Shown here in pieces: positions 31,801-50,415 of a stretch of 64,000 nt of DNA. The DNA comes from Zantedeschia hybrid cultivar (taxonomy: Eukaryota; Streptophyta; Magnoliopsida; Alismatales; Araceae), in the NCBI GenBank assembly GCA_030544215.1, contig JARZZO010000005.1, positions 80,753,024-80,817,023 on the forward strand, written 5' to 3'. The position numbers and the translations under genes are program-made. The number at the start of each line of letters is the position of its first letter. Position 1 is the first letter of the stretch. The notes below the pieces were generated by a model, which saw only the letters and a list, made by a program, of their open reading frames with translations, made no database searches and was not told the origin of the DNA.

Positions 31801-33623
31801 TGTATCTGATAGCCTGCAGTCTCTCATTATAGAGTATGCTGAATTGACAATGGATGACATTTTAGAGGTATAATGGCCTTTAGAATTATTTACTGTTTCT
31901 TCTCTCTTTAAAGAAATGAATACATACATACAGTTGTTTTTTAGATTTATAAATGTGAGTATATTTGTTGAAGTTGTTGTCACGGTGTAATACTTCATGG
32001 TTAGGCAAATATTGGTCCGGATGCTCCAAGGGAAAGTTGGGATGTTGAGAAGTTAATTGCCAAGCTGCAGCAGTAAGCACTAAACAACCTTCAATATCCT
32101 CAAATATTTTGTATTAGCTAGTTATCTTGCAAACTATAGTAATCTTAAGCTTCTGGTTAGTTAGATTTCTCCACCATGTATAGTTAGGACTTTCACTAAT
32201 CATTGACTTGGCAGGTATTGCTACCTACTGAATGATCTTTCTCCTGAGTTGTTGCAAAGCAAATGTTCAAGCTATCAGGATTTACAAGAATACCTTCGTT
32301 ACAGGGGCAGAGAAGCATACCTGCAAAAAGCTGTAAGTTAACAAAGTTGCCATAAGTTGCGCTTACATGACATGCTATGACCTTACTGCATCATGCCTTC
32401 CTGAATTGCTCTTGCATATGGAAAGTTGTGCTTTTGCATGAAACGCCGTGCTCTGCCACATGGTTTGTGTCGGTGACACTTAAAAAAATGTTCCACATGG
32501 GAAGCAAATGCTAATTAAGTGGATATATTTAAGGCACTCTAGACATATAGTCATCTTGATTCTATCTTCAGCTGCACGTAGACCTATAAAACACTAAGCC
32601 TTGTAAATCTTTCCCTTTGAGCATTTTGTCTATCATGCAGTATGTCCCCTCCAAGATTTAGATTTCTTATTCTATTCAATCATTTCAGGAAATTGTAGAG
32701 AAGCAAGCACCAGGTCTGATGAAGGAAGCTGAGAAGTTTCTAATTCTGAGCAACATAGACAGACTATGGAAGGAGCATTTGCAAGCAATCAAATTTATAC
32801 AACAGGCTGTTAGTTTACGGGGATATGCACAGAAAGATCCTCTTATTGAGTATAAGCTTGAAGGTTATAATCTTTTTCTAGACATGACAGCACAGATCAG
32901 GAGAAATGTGATATATTCCATCTACCAGGTTTGTGTTTGATCCCGAATCATATTCTTTTCTCTTCTCTATCTTTTTTTTTCTTTTTTCTTCTAAACTAGC
33001 ATTTTGGGGTTTATGTCAAGAATTGCATTAAGTAGGGTAATCATCTCACAGAGGGCAGCAAGAGAATTCTGTACTGCCGCATTTAGTCTGATCATTATTG
33101 AGCCTTCTCTTCCTAATATCTAAACCTGCTTGCTGAATCCCAGTCCGGCTTGTTTGAGACCTGCACCATTCTGCTCATTTTGAGCCTCTTGTATGTCAGT
33201 GTGTACACTAGCTCTTCATACCTTAGGCCAGTGTCCGTTGAAAGGTGGGCAATTTGAGCGATTACGTTGGATTATTAAGGAATTTTTTTTTTCCTGCCCA
33301 ATGTTATTTGAGTTAGATGGCAGGTTGGCCTGATTCAAAGTGAAACTTGTAGGTTGTCAATTTCTCAGGGTATTATGTACTGTTTAGGTTATGAAAAGTT
33401 TTACCAGGAAATGCCACTTCAAATAAAATGGTTTTTGTTTTGACAAAAGTAGCCTACTAAACGCATTTTTTGTCCCTGACTAACAATCTGGCTCTCCTTT
33501 CAGTTCCGACCGCTAATGGTTCAGAAACAACAACAGAGTGGCAATTCACAACAAAAAGAGTCGAAAGGAAGCGGAAGCGACAGTGGTGCAAACCCGGTGG
33601 GAGTTGCACAGGCATCTTCTTAG
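4870..33623 (+). CDS. SECA1: Chloroplast preprotein translocase ATPase SecA1 (3' portion, 17 exons)
   Basis: SecA1 is the stromal ATPase that drives unfolded precursors through the thylakoid SecYE channel. Exons that join in frame: 4870-4973, 5073-5252, 5510-5728, 13323-13436, 13521-13634, 15122-15289, 17609-17784, 18774-18840, 18925-19071, 29531-29626, 29711-29779, 30919-31020, 31616-31867, 32005-32072, 32215-32332, 32689-32928, 33504-33623 (stop TAG). Together they give about 783 aa. The reading matches plant SECA1 rather than SECA2 almost throughout: Walker B DEVDS in exon 2, PPXD region in exons 2-5, [10 protein letters not shown] in exon 7, [14 protein letters not shown] in exon 12, then the helical scaffold/wing domain, and a short Gln/Ser-rich tail without a zinc-binding end. 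The transit peptide and Walker A exons are missing and must lie upstream of base 1; none was found in 1-4869. All junctions are GT-AG except the first donor (see findings). Introns reach 7.6 and 10.5 kb through transposon insertion. Confidence 0.95.
5729..7341 (+). other. SECA1 intron, left of LINE-A
   Basis: AT-rich intron sequence beginning with the donor GTGACT after exon 3. There are no convincing ORFs, RNA genes or element ends. It runs up to the left TSD copy of LINE-A. Confidence 0.7.
7342..7358. repeat. Left 17-bp target-site duplication of LINE-A
   Basis: GGATAGAGTTCAGAATC at this site is repeated exactly at 13129-13145, directly flanking the LINE. Confidence 0.92.
7706..11067 (-). 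pseudogene. LINE-A ORF2 remnant (endonuclease-reverse transcriptase)
   Basis: On the minus strand the ORF starts at ATG 11067, reading MKIVS then a stop where the family has the Trp of WNIRG, followed by [13 protein letters not shown] and a CIQET motif: an AP-type endonuclease with a nonsense change. A Lys/Glu-rich linker (10350-10039) follows. The RT core at 9681-9280 includes LIPK, the [10 protein letters not shown] motif and LDFEKAYD (motif A Asp kept). Near 9040 the catalytic YADD box reads YAND. 8401-8165 and 7942-7706 carry the thumb and zf-RVT regions, the latter with a C-x(n)-HLFVHC pattern. The multiple stops make it a pseudogene. Confidence 0.85.
12047..12982 (-). pseudogene. LINE-A ORF1 (DUF4283-like nucleic-acid-binding protein)
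   Basis: An open frame of 311 codons beginning [24 protein letters not shown]4283-like fold is suggested by the pattern [19 protein letters not shown] followed by [11 protein letters not shown] and a segment reading [11 protein letters not shown]. In plant L1 LINEs this protein packages the RNA. It is the only long intact frame in LINE-A. A C-terminal CCHC knuckle was not seen in the open part, and the frame may have been longer. It is a transposon protein, not a host gene. Confidence 0.6.
13129..13145. repeat. Right 17-bp target-site duplication of LINE-A
   Basis: Exact second copy of GGATAGAGTTCAGAATC at the 5' end of LINE-A. Confidence 0.92.
13635..15121 (+). other. SECA1 intron (exon 5 to 6)
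   Basis: 1.5 kb of intron sequence from GTATGT to TTTTTTTTCAG. No element ends or ORFs stand out. Confidence 0.7.
15290..16823 (+). other. SECA1 intron (exon 6 to 7), left part
   Basis: Intron sequence. Around 15600-15680 there is a short cluster of CTAGTY/TGGCCA-like repeats with local self-complementarity. No gene was recognised. Confidence 0.6.
16824..16923. repeat. Tandem duplication, 2 x 50 bp
   Basis: Units start at 16824 and 16874, each beginning GCACATCTAGGTACTACACT. The second unit runs into the T tract and GAAAGTGA of the LINE-C 3' end, and the first copy carries a version of the same end, so the duplication seems to include the LINE border. Confidence 0.75.
16909..17221 (-). mobile_element. 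LINE-C: 5'-truncated LINE 3' end
   Basis: The T tract, GAAAGTGATTAGTACCATAA, then 'ctacaaaaacacaccaaggtgg' and a stretch ending in CCAGAC line up with the 3' ends of LINE-A (7361 on) and LINE-B (20316 on). Only about 310 bp of the element's 3' end is present, antisense to SECA1. No clear TSD was found. Confidence 0.7.
17222..17608 (+). other. SECA1 intron (exon 6 to 7), right part
   Basis: AT-rich intron tail ending with TTTAAAG before exon 7. Nothing else was seen. Confidence 0.65.
17785..18773 (+). other. SECA1 intron (exon 7 to 8)
   Basis: About 1 kb of intron. The short ORFs here have no recognisable product, and no repeat border was found. Confidence 0.65.
19072..20315 (+). other. SECA1 intron (exon 9 to 10), left of LINE-B
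   Basis: Unique-looking AT-rich intron sequence up to the T tract that marks the LINE-B 3' end. Confidence 0.65.
20538..24220 (-). pseudogene. LINE-B ORF2 remnant (endonuclease-reverse transcriptase)
   Basis: Starts [17 protein letters not shown] (AP endonuclease, Trp intact) with LCLQETK, then a frame break at the MITE (23735-23892), then VYGPQGR, GGDFNA and SHLDRFLVS of the endonuclease. RT core: [34 protein letters not shown] (motif A), [14 protein letters not shown], and YADD near 21995. A zf-RVT domain with CPLCG and HHLFVQC lies at about 20800-20870. Several stops and frameshifts separate these blocks. It is better preserved than LINE-A in its catalytic residues. Confidence 0.85.
23735..23892. 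mobile_element. hAT-type MITE nested in LINE-B
   Basis: 158 bp from TAGGGATGGTAGTACCGG to a right end that reads CATGGATGGCAGTACCGG in reverse complement. The inner part is almost only GGTACC/TACCGG/CGATAC words, strongly self-complementary. Flanks CCTATGTA (23727-23734) and CCTGTGTA (23893-23900) form an 8-bp TSD with one mismatch, the length expected for hAT. Removing element plus one TSD copy rejoins the endonuclease motif WVYTG to VYGPQGR. Confidence 0.8.
25259..26078 (+). mobile_element. 3' internal end of a + strand LTR element, with duplicated PPT region
   Basis: Non-coding sequence leading to a purine tract GTGGGGGGCAA and TGTTGAAC at 26079. A block of about 170-200 bp (about 25433-25640, with GTATCCAAGACACTCAAGATG and the PPT) recurs at 25918-26110, a spacing of about 478 bp. 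So there are two PPT/LTR-start candidates, at 25606 and 26079. No gag-pol was seen; the element is either a remnant or non-autonomous. Confidence 0.6.
26079..29330 (+). mobile_element. LTR (+ strand) related to the LTR at 1351-4284
   Basis: Begins TGTTGAAC after the purine tract. TATA box CTATAAAAGG at 26941-26950, followed by a tandem-repeat block (27350-28200). The end includes sequence at about 28970-29060 that is the reverse complement of about 2250-2340, and a segment reading GTCTCACACCACAT near 29230 that is close to the reverse complement of about 2070-2090. The right border is uncertain, as no PBS-like or paired LTR end was found. It lies in a SECA1 intron in the sense direction. Confidence 0.6.
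27355..28000 (+). repeat. Minisatellite inside the LTR, units of about 65 bp
   Basis: At least six close copies start near 27357, 27420, 27487, 27552, 27617 and 27686, each beginning with GTTCTCCCATATTGG then TTGGGTAGGCC and an A-rich spacer. More diverged copies follow near 27852 and 27940, then 28108 and 28183 (CTTCCATATTGGTTGG forms). Confidence 0.85.
29780..30918 (+). other. SECA1 intron (exon 11 to 12) with a 2 x 37-bp tandem repeat
   Basis: Intron sequence. At 30715-30788 two adjacent 37-bp copies start TGTAAACTTGTGTCACATTT. Nothing else was recognised. Confidence 0.65.
31021..31615 (+). other. SECA1 intron (exon 12 to 13) with a 2 x 46-bp tandem repeat
   Basis: Intron sequence. Two near-identical units start at 31334 and 31380 with GATGGCCTGAG and end in TGAAAAATGTTT. 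No gene was seen. Confidence 0.65.
32333..32688 (+). other. SECA1 intron (exon 15 to 16)
   Basis: A 356-bp intron, GTAAGT to CATTTCAG. Nothing further was seen in it. Confidence 0.7.
32929..33503 (+). other. SECA1 last intron
   Basis: A 575-bp intron from GTTTGT to CCTTTCAG. Nothing further was seen. Confidence 0.7.
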
Positions 33624-35244
33624 TCCTGTAGATTTTGTGAAGGGACAGAAAATTGAGAATACCCTTGAGGTGCATGTCTTCCGGCTTTTAATTGGAAGGA
33701 GAATGATAGTTTGGCGCTTATGCTGAAAGTGTAAGAGGATCCTCCCCCGTCTTCGATCAATTCATTTGAGGGTTTTGAATTGCCTATGTAACAATACCTA
33801 GAGCATCCCTTTGTATCATGGGGGAGGATTCCGTGAGGGAAATGTGATGTAAAAAATGGATTAAGAAGCCGTTTTTCCTCCTCTCCATTTGTAAAAGTTA
33901 CTGAAATTCAGTTGATAAGTGTGTAAAATGACTTGTTTACCATGGCTTATATAATGCTTCTAAAAGTTTTGAGATGATCTAGTAGATTTCCATAGAATGC
34001 TTGGTACAGAAGCCAAGAAAGAAAGAGAGACAGTTTATTCCAAACGCTTGAAGGGTGGCAGTTTTGCTCCATCCGACTGGTCCTGCTGTCAGACGTGCAT
34101 ACATGATGGCGAATGAAGCAATTAGGCTTAAATTAAGCAAAATAATTACATACATATATATATATATATACCCAATGTTTTCATGTTCTATTGTATATCC
34201 TTAACCTTATATTTTACATCTCAATTATGTCTTTGACAAAATATCTTTTCCGTTTAGACAATGGTTAAAGCATTATTATTTACTATGAGGATACATGCAC
34301 GATCATATAAAGATCATGAGGTATACATAATATGAAAAAAAAATGCATGTAATTATTCGAAGTATGGAAGCTTATTGAGTTATTCTTGTTAAGTAATCAG
34401 TTGAAAAGGTTTTCATGGCTATTGTTGTCAGGATAATCAATTGAAAAGGTTTTCGTAGCTATGAATGCGTTTCAAAACATGGTATTTTCACTGTACGTAT
34501 ATTCTTGATTTTTACACATTGTCATAATTGTCCATAACATCTTACAAAAGTTACAATTATATTCTTTTAGTCAAAATATTATGAAATTCTAATCGAATAT
34601 ACCAGAAATTTGGGTATTTCACTATACTTAATATCTTCTATCGAATTTTTCTGACACATTCAATTGGAGGTTATGAAATTTTTGACTAAAAAGGCATGAC
34701 TGCAATTTTTTTGGATATTGCAAGGATATATTTGTAATACTATGTTAGAGGCAGAGATAGACATACAAATATGATACTTTACAGTATTTTATATACAAAA
34801 ATCTCTTGAAAATCGTTGGATCATGCTTAAGTGCTTAGGCCATAAAGTTAAGACCTCCTTGAAATATAAAACGAAAAAATACAATATTATTATTTTGAAT
34901 GTACTTTATCTATTCTTTTATATCCTGAGGAGGATGAGACACGCCCTTTGACTTGGCCATTCGAGGTATAAATCTTCTATATAGGCCCTCAAATAATCTC
35001 ACCTGCATGCCATGCTCAAATGACTTGGTGGGATGCGAAACCTACCCCATTTCCTTCTAGAGTTTCTGTACCTGTCTTCACATCTGGAGCTCTTTTAACC
35101 TCATAATGGATTCTTCCTAATCAAACTCGTTTGTTTGACTCATCAAATTCATGTAACTAATGTTGTGCAAGACAAACATAGGAAAACAAAAAATGAGACA
35201 TCCACCAAGGTGAAGTAACAACTGTTCAACTGCCAGCATAGACT
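33624..35244. other. SECA1 3' UTR and intergenic sequence
   Basis: The 3' UTR probably occupies the first few hundred bases, with no single clear AATAAA. After that the sequence is AT-rich, with a short TA run at about 34154-34170. No ORF of interest was seen. Confidence 0.6.
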
Positions 35245-36251
35245 GTCGCCTCGCGGAAAGTTTTGGGGGTAGGTTGGAGCTTGCTCCGTCACCTCCTGGA
35301 ATCGTCACCGGTCCCGAGCTTCGTCTCGGCGGTGGACCTGGTGGGAGGGGGGAGTCCTCGCCTCTGGTGGCTCCCCCCCTCCCCGCTCTTCTCCTTGCTT
35401 CGTTTCGCCTTTCCGTCTTCGTTTTCTTCTTCTCCTTCCTTGACGCCAGTCCCCCCTCGTCCCTGTTTCCTCCCCTTCCATCGCTCACCATCAATCTAGT
35501 AATTTTCTTCCTCCTCCAATTTTTCACCTAATCACGACTTTCCTCTGTATCCTCCCCCTGCTTTCTCCCACCAGATTGTTCTGTGGCCCATCATCTCCCT
35601 TCCCTCACCCTCTCCTTCTCCATAAACTTTTTCCTCTTTTCATGTCTAATGCCCTGTTTTTTGCTGGATCATCCCCTTTTTGTCTGACCTCTTCTATGAA
35701 GGTGTTGTTCGGTGATCGGGGATTAGGGCGCTTGTTTCTGACTCGGCTTATTATGTGGTTTGTCTTTGTTGTGTTTTGTGCTGTGCTTTCTCCAGGTTCC
35801 CCTCTGCTTGCTTGTTTCGACATGGTCATCTTCAACAACTATTGTGGTGCTTCGGTTCTCAAGTTGGTCATAAGACGGGACTTTAGAGATGTGTGGTGGT
35901 GCTCGAGTCTGGTGCGTATCTCGTGCTTCCTTGTCGAGGCACGTCTCCGAGCCCCCCTTCATTTAACTGCCAATGGTAGCAGTTCTTTCTGGCTCCTCCT
36001 TCGTCGACATCTCCGAGGAGTTCAACCTTGGCCCTGGCTGGTGCATTTGATGTGTGATTTCCTGTTGGCAGATTGTGTACCTATGTCTATGCTTTTGTGT
36101 AATCTCCACAGTAGTTGTTCGCTCCCCTCTCTTGTAAACAAGTTGGACCATGCCGTGGTAGGTAAGGTCTCGGTCTGTACGTGGATATTGCTATACTCCA
36201 TGTTATGTTTTTAATATATAAGTTTTACTCTTTGCCCCCCCCCAAAAAAAA
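35245..36251 (+). mobile_element. Poly(A)-ended retroposon-like block (LINE derivative?)
   Basis: About 1 kb that is GC-rich at its left end (35245-35480) and ends in TTTTAATATATAAG, TTTTACTCTTTGCC, a C run and AAAAAAAA at 36244-36251, the form of a plant LINE 3' end. A 212-codon frame (35576-36214) encodes a hydrophobic, Leu/Ser/Phe-rich string with no motif I know. No TSD was found. I read it as a decayed or non-autonomous retroposon; a retrocopied transcript is possible. Confidence 0.4.
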
Positions 36252-36365
36252 GGGAATCCTGCGGTATGCATTTTGGATGACGTCCTTATGCCCTCTCTCT
36301 ATCATCCTTACCAACACATGCTAAGGCAGTTCCTTTAGTTAGAATGATAAGACCTACATGAAGTA

Positions 36366-36370
<5 letters not shown>

Positions 36371-36459
<89 letters not shown>
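36371..36459. repeat. Compound microsatellite (TA)n(GA)n
   Basis: About 22 TA units run directly into about 22 GA units. Confidence 0.95.
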
Positions 36460-36464
<5 letters not shown>

Positions 36465-37100
36465 GAAAAGGAAAGCCAAACCATTTTTGGAGGGTGCCTA
36501 TGGAAGTTGATAGGTCAGATAAGCTCAGTGCCACCTAGAGTTCCCCCATAGACTTCAGTGGTGGGCTACAATGATCATCAAGTGAGAAAGCCTACCATCA
36601 GGTACACACTGAAGATGTTGGAGGAACTATTGGAAGCTACAAGCTAGCAATCCCTCTTGGCCATCAGAGACTTCCTTCTTGGAGAAGAGATGTCAGTTCC
36701 CATGTTCTCTATTTATACCAGATAAATGCTGCTGAGACAGTAGTAGAGGCTGGCTCATGGCTGTGTTCTGAAGTCTGAGCATTGTTCAATGAACCTACCC
36801 ATGTTTGTGGCCTTGTGGGAGGAGAATCTTACACTACATGTGAAGCTCCACCTTTGTTGTCAATTTGGCTGCATGATTCATACATAAGCCCTCCCTTCCT
36901 TGCATCCTATCGTTCTGTCTCCGCCGAAGTTTATTCTTCCCATCCAAAACCCACTTCGGTCTTGGAAATCCAGAAAGCATACACTGTCATGTAAGGATGC
37001 TGCATACTTTCCATACCGGCATGTACATGTATTATAAGTGATTAGTTTGACTACTTCATGGATGTAAGCATGCATATCTAACATAAGACTTAAAAAATCT

Positions 37101-37102
<2 letters not shown>

Positions 37103-37161
<59 letters not shown>

Positions 37162-37175
37162 GGAGAGAGAGAGAG
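37103..37175. repeat. (GA)n microsatellite
   Basis: A nearly pure GA run with a short interruption (AAAGGGG) close to its right end. Confidence 0.95.
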
Positions 37176-40100
37176 TCCATGGAGATCCAATGAACATGAA
37201 GGGGGGGGACACCCTAAAGTGCAAAGAGTGTTCAGACAAAAAGAGATTTATGTAGGTATACACCTATATACATCCTCAAGGTTTTTAAATCTCCAACATT
37301 GTAGGAGTACATAGACAAAAAAAATCAATGCAAAATCCCAGGACAATCCAATCATTTCTGCTATAACACCAAACGGTGTAGTTGATGGCAAAGACATACG
37401 TGTAATTGTTATTGTAAAATGTAATTAAAAATGATAGGTTAATTAATTTTAAGAATATAAATATGAATCTGATAGATTATAGGAATTTGTGTCTGTAAGA
37501 ATTCAAAGAAAGAAAGAAAAGATGGTGGTCCAATCTAAATTGTTCTCATGGGTCCTGTTGTGTATTTGATTATTCTACAAAAATGTTCTGTATCTTTCGC
37601 ATATGTACAATGTGCGACACATGCATTATATGGTTCCAAACAGGTTCTAGTGCTTGAGCATGCATGAGCCAAGATCGAAGTCAGATTCAAAGGATAGGTT
37701 GCATACCCTAAGCAATCTAAATAAAGAAATCACAGCTGTGTTCTAGAATCAGAATCCTCCCAACCTTGCAAATAATAAAATATAATGTTAGGCTGTTTAG
37801 AAAAAGGACATAAAGCAGTAAAGAACATTATCAAGATGGGATTTAAAACCTTTATTAAGATTTAAAGGCTAAAACTTGGATCACAAGGCAGAGATCTCAA
37901 GATGTAGCTGTTGGTCAACTAGAGATAGTTAATTTTGGATAATAATAATTATTCCATGCTGAAATTCTTCATGGCCTCAGACTCATGGGGTCATGTGAAT
38001 GCCAATTAGTAACTCGTTCAAGAGCAGGTTTGTCGAAAGAGAAATACAATTTGTACTCTTTTGTTATGAGCGACTAAAAGTGATGATGGAAGAAGTACTT
38101 TAAAGATGTACCTTAATTAATAGAGTAAGAATTGCATCACTCTTGTCCAAATAACCTCATTTTGTTAAGGTTATATCTTTGGGAAAAAAGTTCCCTTGAA
38201 AGGAGCATCTTATATTGTGGCTTCTTTTCATGATTCCTTATTTTGCATTAAGTATCAATGTGATGGCTACCATTCGTCAAGTGCCTTTCTTGGGGCTTCT
38301 TCATATGCAAGAAAGTCCTGAATTTGGATTTTTTTTTTCCAAGTATGTTCTAGTGACCTGCAAAATCTCAGTCTCTCTCTCAATCTCTCTCTATATATGC
38401 TTTTTTTTGGCTGGCCCATAGATGGAACAGTTAAGAGATGCAACAAAACCTTGAAACAAACAAAAGAAATCTTCCAACTTCCAAGGTCTTGCATCATGAT
38501 TAGGTATATATAGAAGCACCTAAGCGGTAAAAGCAAACCTGAAATATTGGTCTATTTCTGATGCTTATATGAAGGATGCAAATTTATAGAGACATGTTTT
38601 AGACAAAGACAAGGATGCAATCCCTATCCTCTTTTTTTAAGAAACGATAAGAGGAGATACTTATTTCTGAATTTGATTATTCTCTCTTTCTTAATAAAAA
38701 ATTAATAGATATGATATTATGCATTTTGACCATTGATAAAAGTTATCATTGCTATAGTTTAATTCGTACCACCTCTATTATAGTTGCTTTATATATTCTT
38801 CATGAACTACATTTGACTTTGTTCATGCGCATCAACATTGTATATGCCCATGCCTATTGCCTTTTATGTGCCTAGCAAATGAAACTTGTGTGCACCATCC
38901 TCTTGCAAAGAAGAACATGTTCTGTTCACCATTTCTTTTCAATGTCTCATCAATACTTAAATTAAGATTATATCCATATGAGACTTGTAGCTGTGCAACA
39001 AAAGTGAACATGGCACCTCGTTATAGGGATCACCAAGCTTAATCCTTAAACCTCCCACCAAAAGAAAAAAAAGGAGCATAAAACGAAGGTTCCATCGGGG
39101 TTACCTAGGGTTCCATCCTTTTGTCTTCTCCTTTTGTATGGGAAACGATGGGGCTTTCAATCAATAAGGCACTGGATCATTGTCCTTGGTGGTCTTGTCC
39201 CTTTTCATCTGGCATCTCCTCAGTCCCATTCTGTTTAAATTGTGGGCCAAAGATGGGCCATGGGCCTTCATTCTATGGAGCACTGGGGCCAACATATTTT
39301 GGAAATTGACACCTGATAATTTTAGATTAAATGTATTTGTCAATAGAATGACAGACCAGTTATTTTATGTCGCATAGAATTATGATCATATTTTTGAGTT
39401 TCAAAATTTTGAAGTCTATAGGATCATCGCAATTGTTGGACTCCAGGATAATTTTTCAAACGTAGCGGATCTTTTTTTGTTGGTGTGAGAAAAGATACAT
39501 GTATGTGCTCAAGAAGAATAGGAGAATAAGTCATCACACTCTTTTTCTTGTAAAATTTAAGCATTTAATGTGTTTGTCTTCTCCTTATTCCTTCGCTACT
39601 TTGATTAGAGAATAGGAGAAGAACAAGGACGAATAAGGAGAGAATAAGTTTAATTTTACTTTGACAAGCGGAATGACTTATATCGTGTAGAATAGTGTAT
39701 CCGGAGAATAAAAAGAATAAGCCATCCCATCTTAAACCCACAAATTGCTTATTCTTCTTATTCCGTCGACGGGCCTCACAAAACTATCAAACCGAAACAC
39801 CCGTATACACTATTCCGTTAGTGGGCCCCATGTAATAACTTATTCTGCAAACAAAGTGGGGCACTCAATCACTGAAATATACTGGAAAAAGTAGTTTCAG
39901 ATGTCACCTTAGACTCATTTAAAGTTCAATGATAAGTGATCAAGGAATAGACTTAAAGCTTAACCTACTTACTTGTGTTAGAACACCGAATAAGTCTACT
40001 GGACCTAACTGTATGGAACGAGATCTTTTGAACCAAAAGTTTAAGGACATTCCACAACCATTTCATATAATCTGAAAGTATCATTACCCAAGACAAGATA

Positions 40101-40750
40101 CAAGACATATATAAGAAATAGACATACCTTCAAGTTATATGTGATGGCGTTGAAAGGTCCACCGGATTTGGGGGAGATCTGTTCCAACCAACTTCACTTA
40201 TAACCCTACGGAAAATAGTATAATGTCACCATTTTCTAACACACTTTCTTAGCACACCTTTATGTTAGTGATGTCCTCATCCTCTCTTGCAACATGTTAG
40301 ACATCTAATTATTAAGTGGGATATCTGTTTTAAAATTCTCATGTACATTAATCTCCTGTTAATTTGTGGTATCACAAAATTGGGAATCTAATCCTGTTGT
40401 CAAGTGCTAGTTATGGTCCTGATTAGTGTTGGAGGGGCACCATTTCAACAGGGAAGGTTCTTTTTAGGTCCCTATCACTGGTTATCTGAGCTCACATGAC
40501 CCCACCTAAAAATCCTTGGACGCTAATAACTGAGCTAAAGTCGGTGCCGTAAGAGAGAAGGTTTGAAACTTGAAAGGGATGGAGGATATTATAGGGTAAA
40601 AATGTAAATATAAAAAAATGGAAGGGTAGTTGTGCTTCTTCGCACCCCCGGGCAGAGGGGCGACGCGCGAAAAGTCCGTGGCGATGGGGAAAATCGTAGT
40701 TCTTCTTTCAAGTGAGGGTATTCCCATAATTTGAGATAGTCATTTTTAAG
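37176..40750. other. Intergenic region upstream of the aspartic protease gene
   Basis: AT-rich sequence without a supported gene. 39781-39863 is a dispersed repeat (see its own entry), embedded in a stretch (about 39500-39880) rich in AGAATAAG/CTTATTCT words with inverted copies such as GAATAGTGTATCCGG and CCCGTATACACTATTC, which looks like a decayed fold-back element. Confidence 0.55.
39781..39863 (+). repeat. Dispersed repeat, inverted copy at 54336-54430
   Basis: Contains CCGAAACACCC, GTGGGCCCCA and TTATTCTGCAAACAAAGTGG. The reverse complement of 54336-54430 gives the same blocks in the same order. It is probably part of a DNA-transposon-derived family; the ends were not defined. Confidence 0.65.
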
Positions 40751-40753
40751 TCT

Positions 40754-40808
40754 CCACGTGGCTCCCCCTGCTTCTTTACCAATCTTCACCTCTGTTCCAA
40801 TATAAACC
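40754..40808 (+). promoter_or_regulatory. Probable promoter of the aspartic protease gene (G-box + TATA)
   Basis: A palindromic G-box CCACGTGG at 40754-40761 lies about 40 bp upstream of CCAATATAAACC (TATA box 40801-40808). A leader of about 60 bp to a good donor (CAAG|GTGTGT, exon end about 40892) would follow. The G-box hints at bZIP/bHLH control, for example by ABA or light; this is inference. Confidence 0.55.
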
Positions 40809-40892
40809 GGAGTCCACTCCGGGCAGGGGAGTGTTGTGAAACTAGAAATCTTTTCACCTTACTCTTCCCCTCGTCCCCCAGGTTTCTGCAAG

Positions 40893-49749
<8,857 letters not shown>

Positions 49750-49854
49750 AAGGAGCTGCGGGCATACTCCTGCCTGCACATGAACCTGCCCCTACACTGA
49801 TACAGGATCTCCAAGCCTTTTCTCTATGATCGTTTTCTCTGCCATGTACACGCT

Positions 49855-49860
49855 AATAAA
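49855..49860 (+). terminator. Polyadenylation signal AATAAA of the aspartic protease gene
   Basis: A canonical AATAAA about 105 nt after the stop codon, followed by T/G-rich sequence. Confidence 0.7.
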
Positions 49861-50148
49861 ACTTGTATGGTTGCTTATGTTTGGGGATCTTTTGGAGATC
49901 TGTAAATATGTGAATGAAAGAGTGAGGTTTGAAGTTGTATGTAATAGTTTGCTATAATAGATGGCACTTCCACTTGCAAATCTGTGAAGCAGAGTGCCTT
50001 CTTTTTGTTGAAGTCTAGGCGGGACATTTGCCCTGATGAGTGCAGTCAGTCTTATCATCTACAAGCGAACAATATATTCCATAAACTTTTGCCGTGGGAA
50101 GCGAATCTTTGGTGCTTCCTTGGAGTAAATGTCAAAATGATCAAGTGT

Positions 50149-50164
50149 CCACATTGTTCGAGTT
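50149..50164. repeat. Left 16-bp TSD of SINE-1
   Basis: CCACATTGTTCGAGTT, repeated exactly at 50400-50415. Confidence 0.93.
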
Positions 50165-50399
50165 GTTTTTTTGAACTAGTAGCACAGTGGTACATGGTCT
50201 ATACACCAATAGAGGGAACAAAGGATCAAATCTCACAAGCCTCCATCTTCCAGAGGAAGAGAATAAAACACACCTAAAGCCGCTCAAAGGAGCGAGAATA
50301 CTGTCAGGGGTGAAACGTCCGTTCACCACGAGCGGGATCGAACCCTCGCCCTCCCCAATTGGGGAGGCGGGAGGTGTCCACTGTTCTATTGGAGCGGGA
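50165..50399 (-). mobile_element. SINE-1: tRNA-derived SINE with perfect TSD
   Basis: A 235-bp insertion between exact 16-bp repeats. On the minus strand it starts GTCCCGCTCCAATAGAACAG, has a pol III B-box GGTTCGATCCC about 60 bp in, and ends in a short A tract (T run at 50166-50172). The body shows CCCCTGACAGTATTCTCGC and no tRNA cloverleaf. It sits about 300 bp past the aspartic protease polyadenylation signal. Confidence 0.85.
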
Positions 50400-50415
50400 C
50401 CACATTGTTCGAGTT
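50400..50415. repeat. Right 16-bp TSD of SINE-1
   Basis: Exact second copy of CCACATTGTTCGAGTT. Confidence 0.93.

Noticed and set aside
35576..36214. 212-aa ORF as a gene
   Set aside because: No motif, hydrophobic low-information sequence, and it lies in a poly(A)-ended retroposon-like block.
50330..50345. Possible tRNA gene (GGTTCGATCCC on minus strand)
   Set aside because: Only a B-box fits. There is no cloverleaf, and the flanking TSD plus A tract show a SINE.
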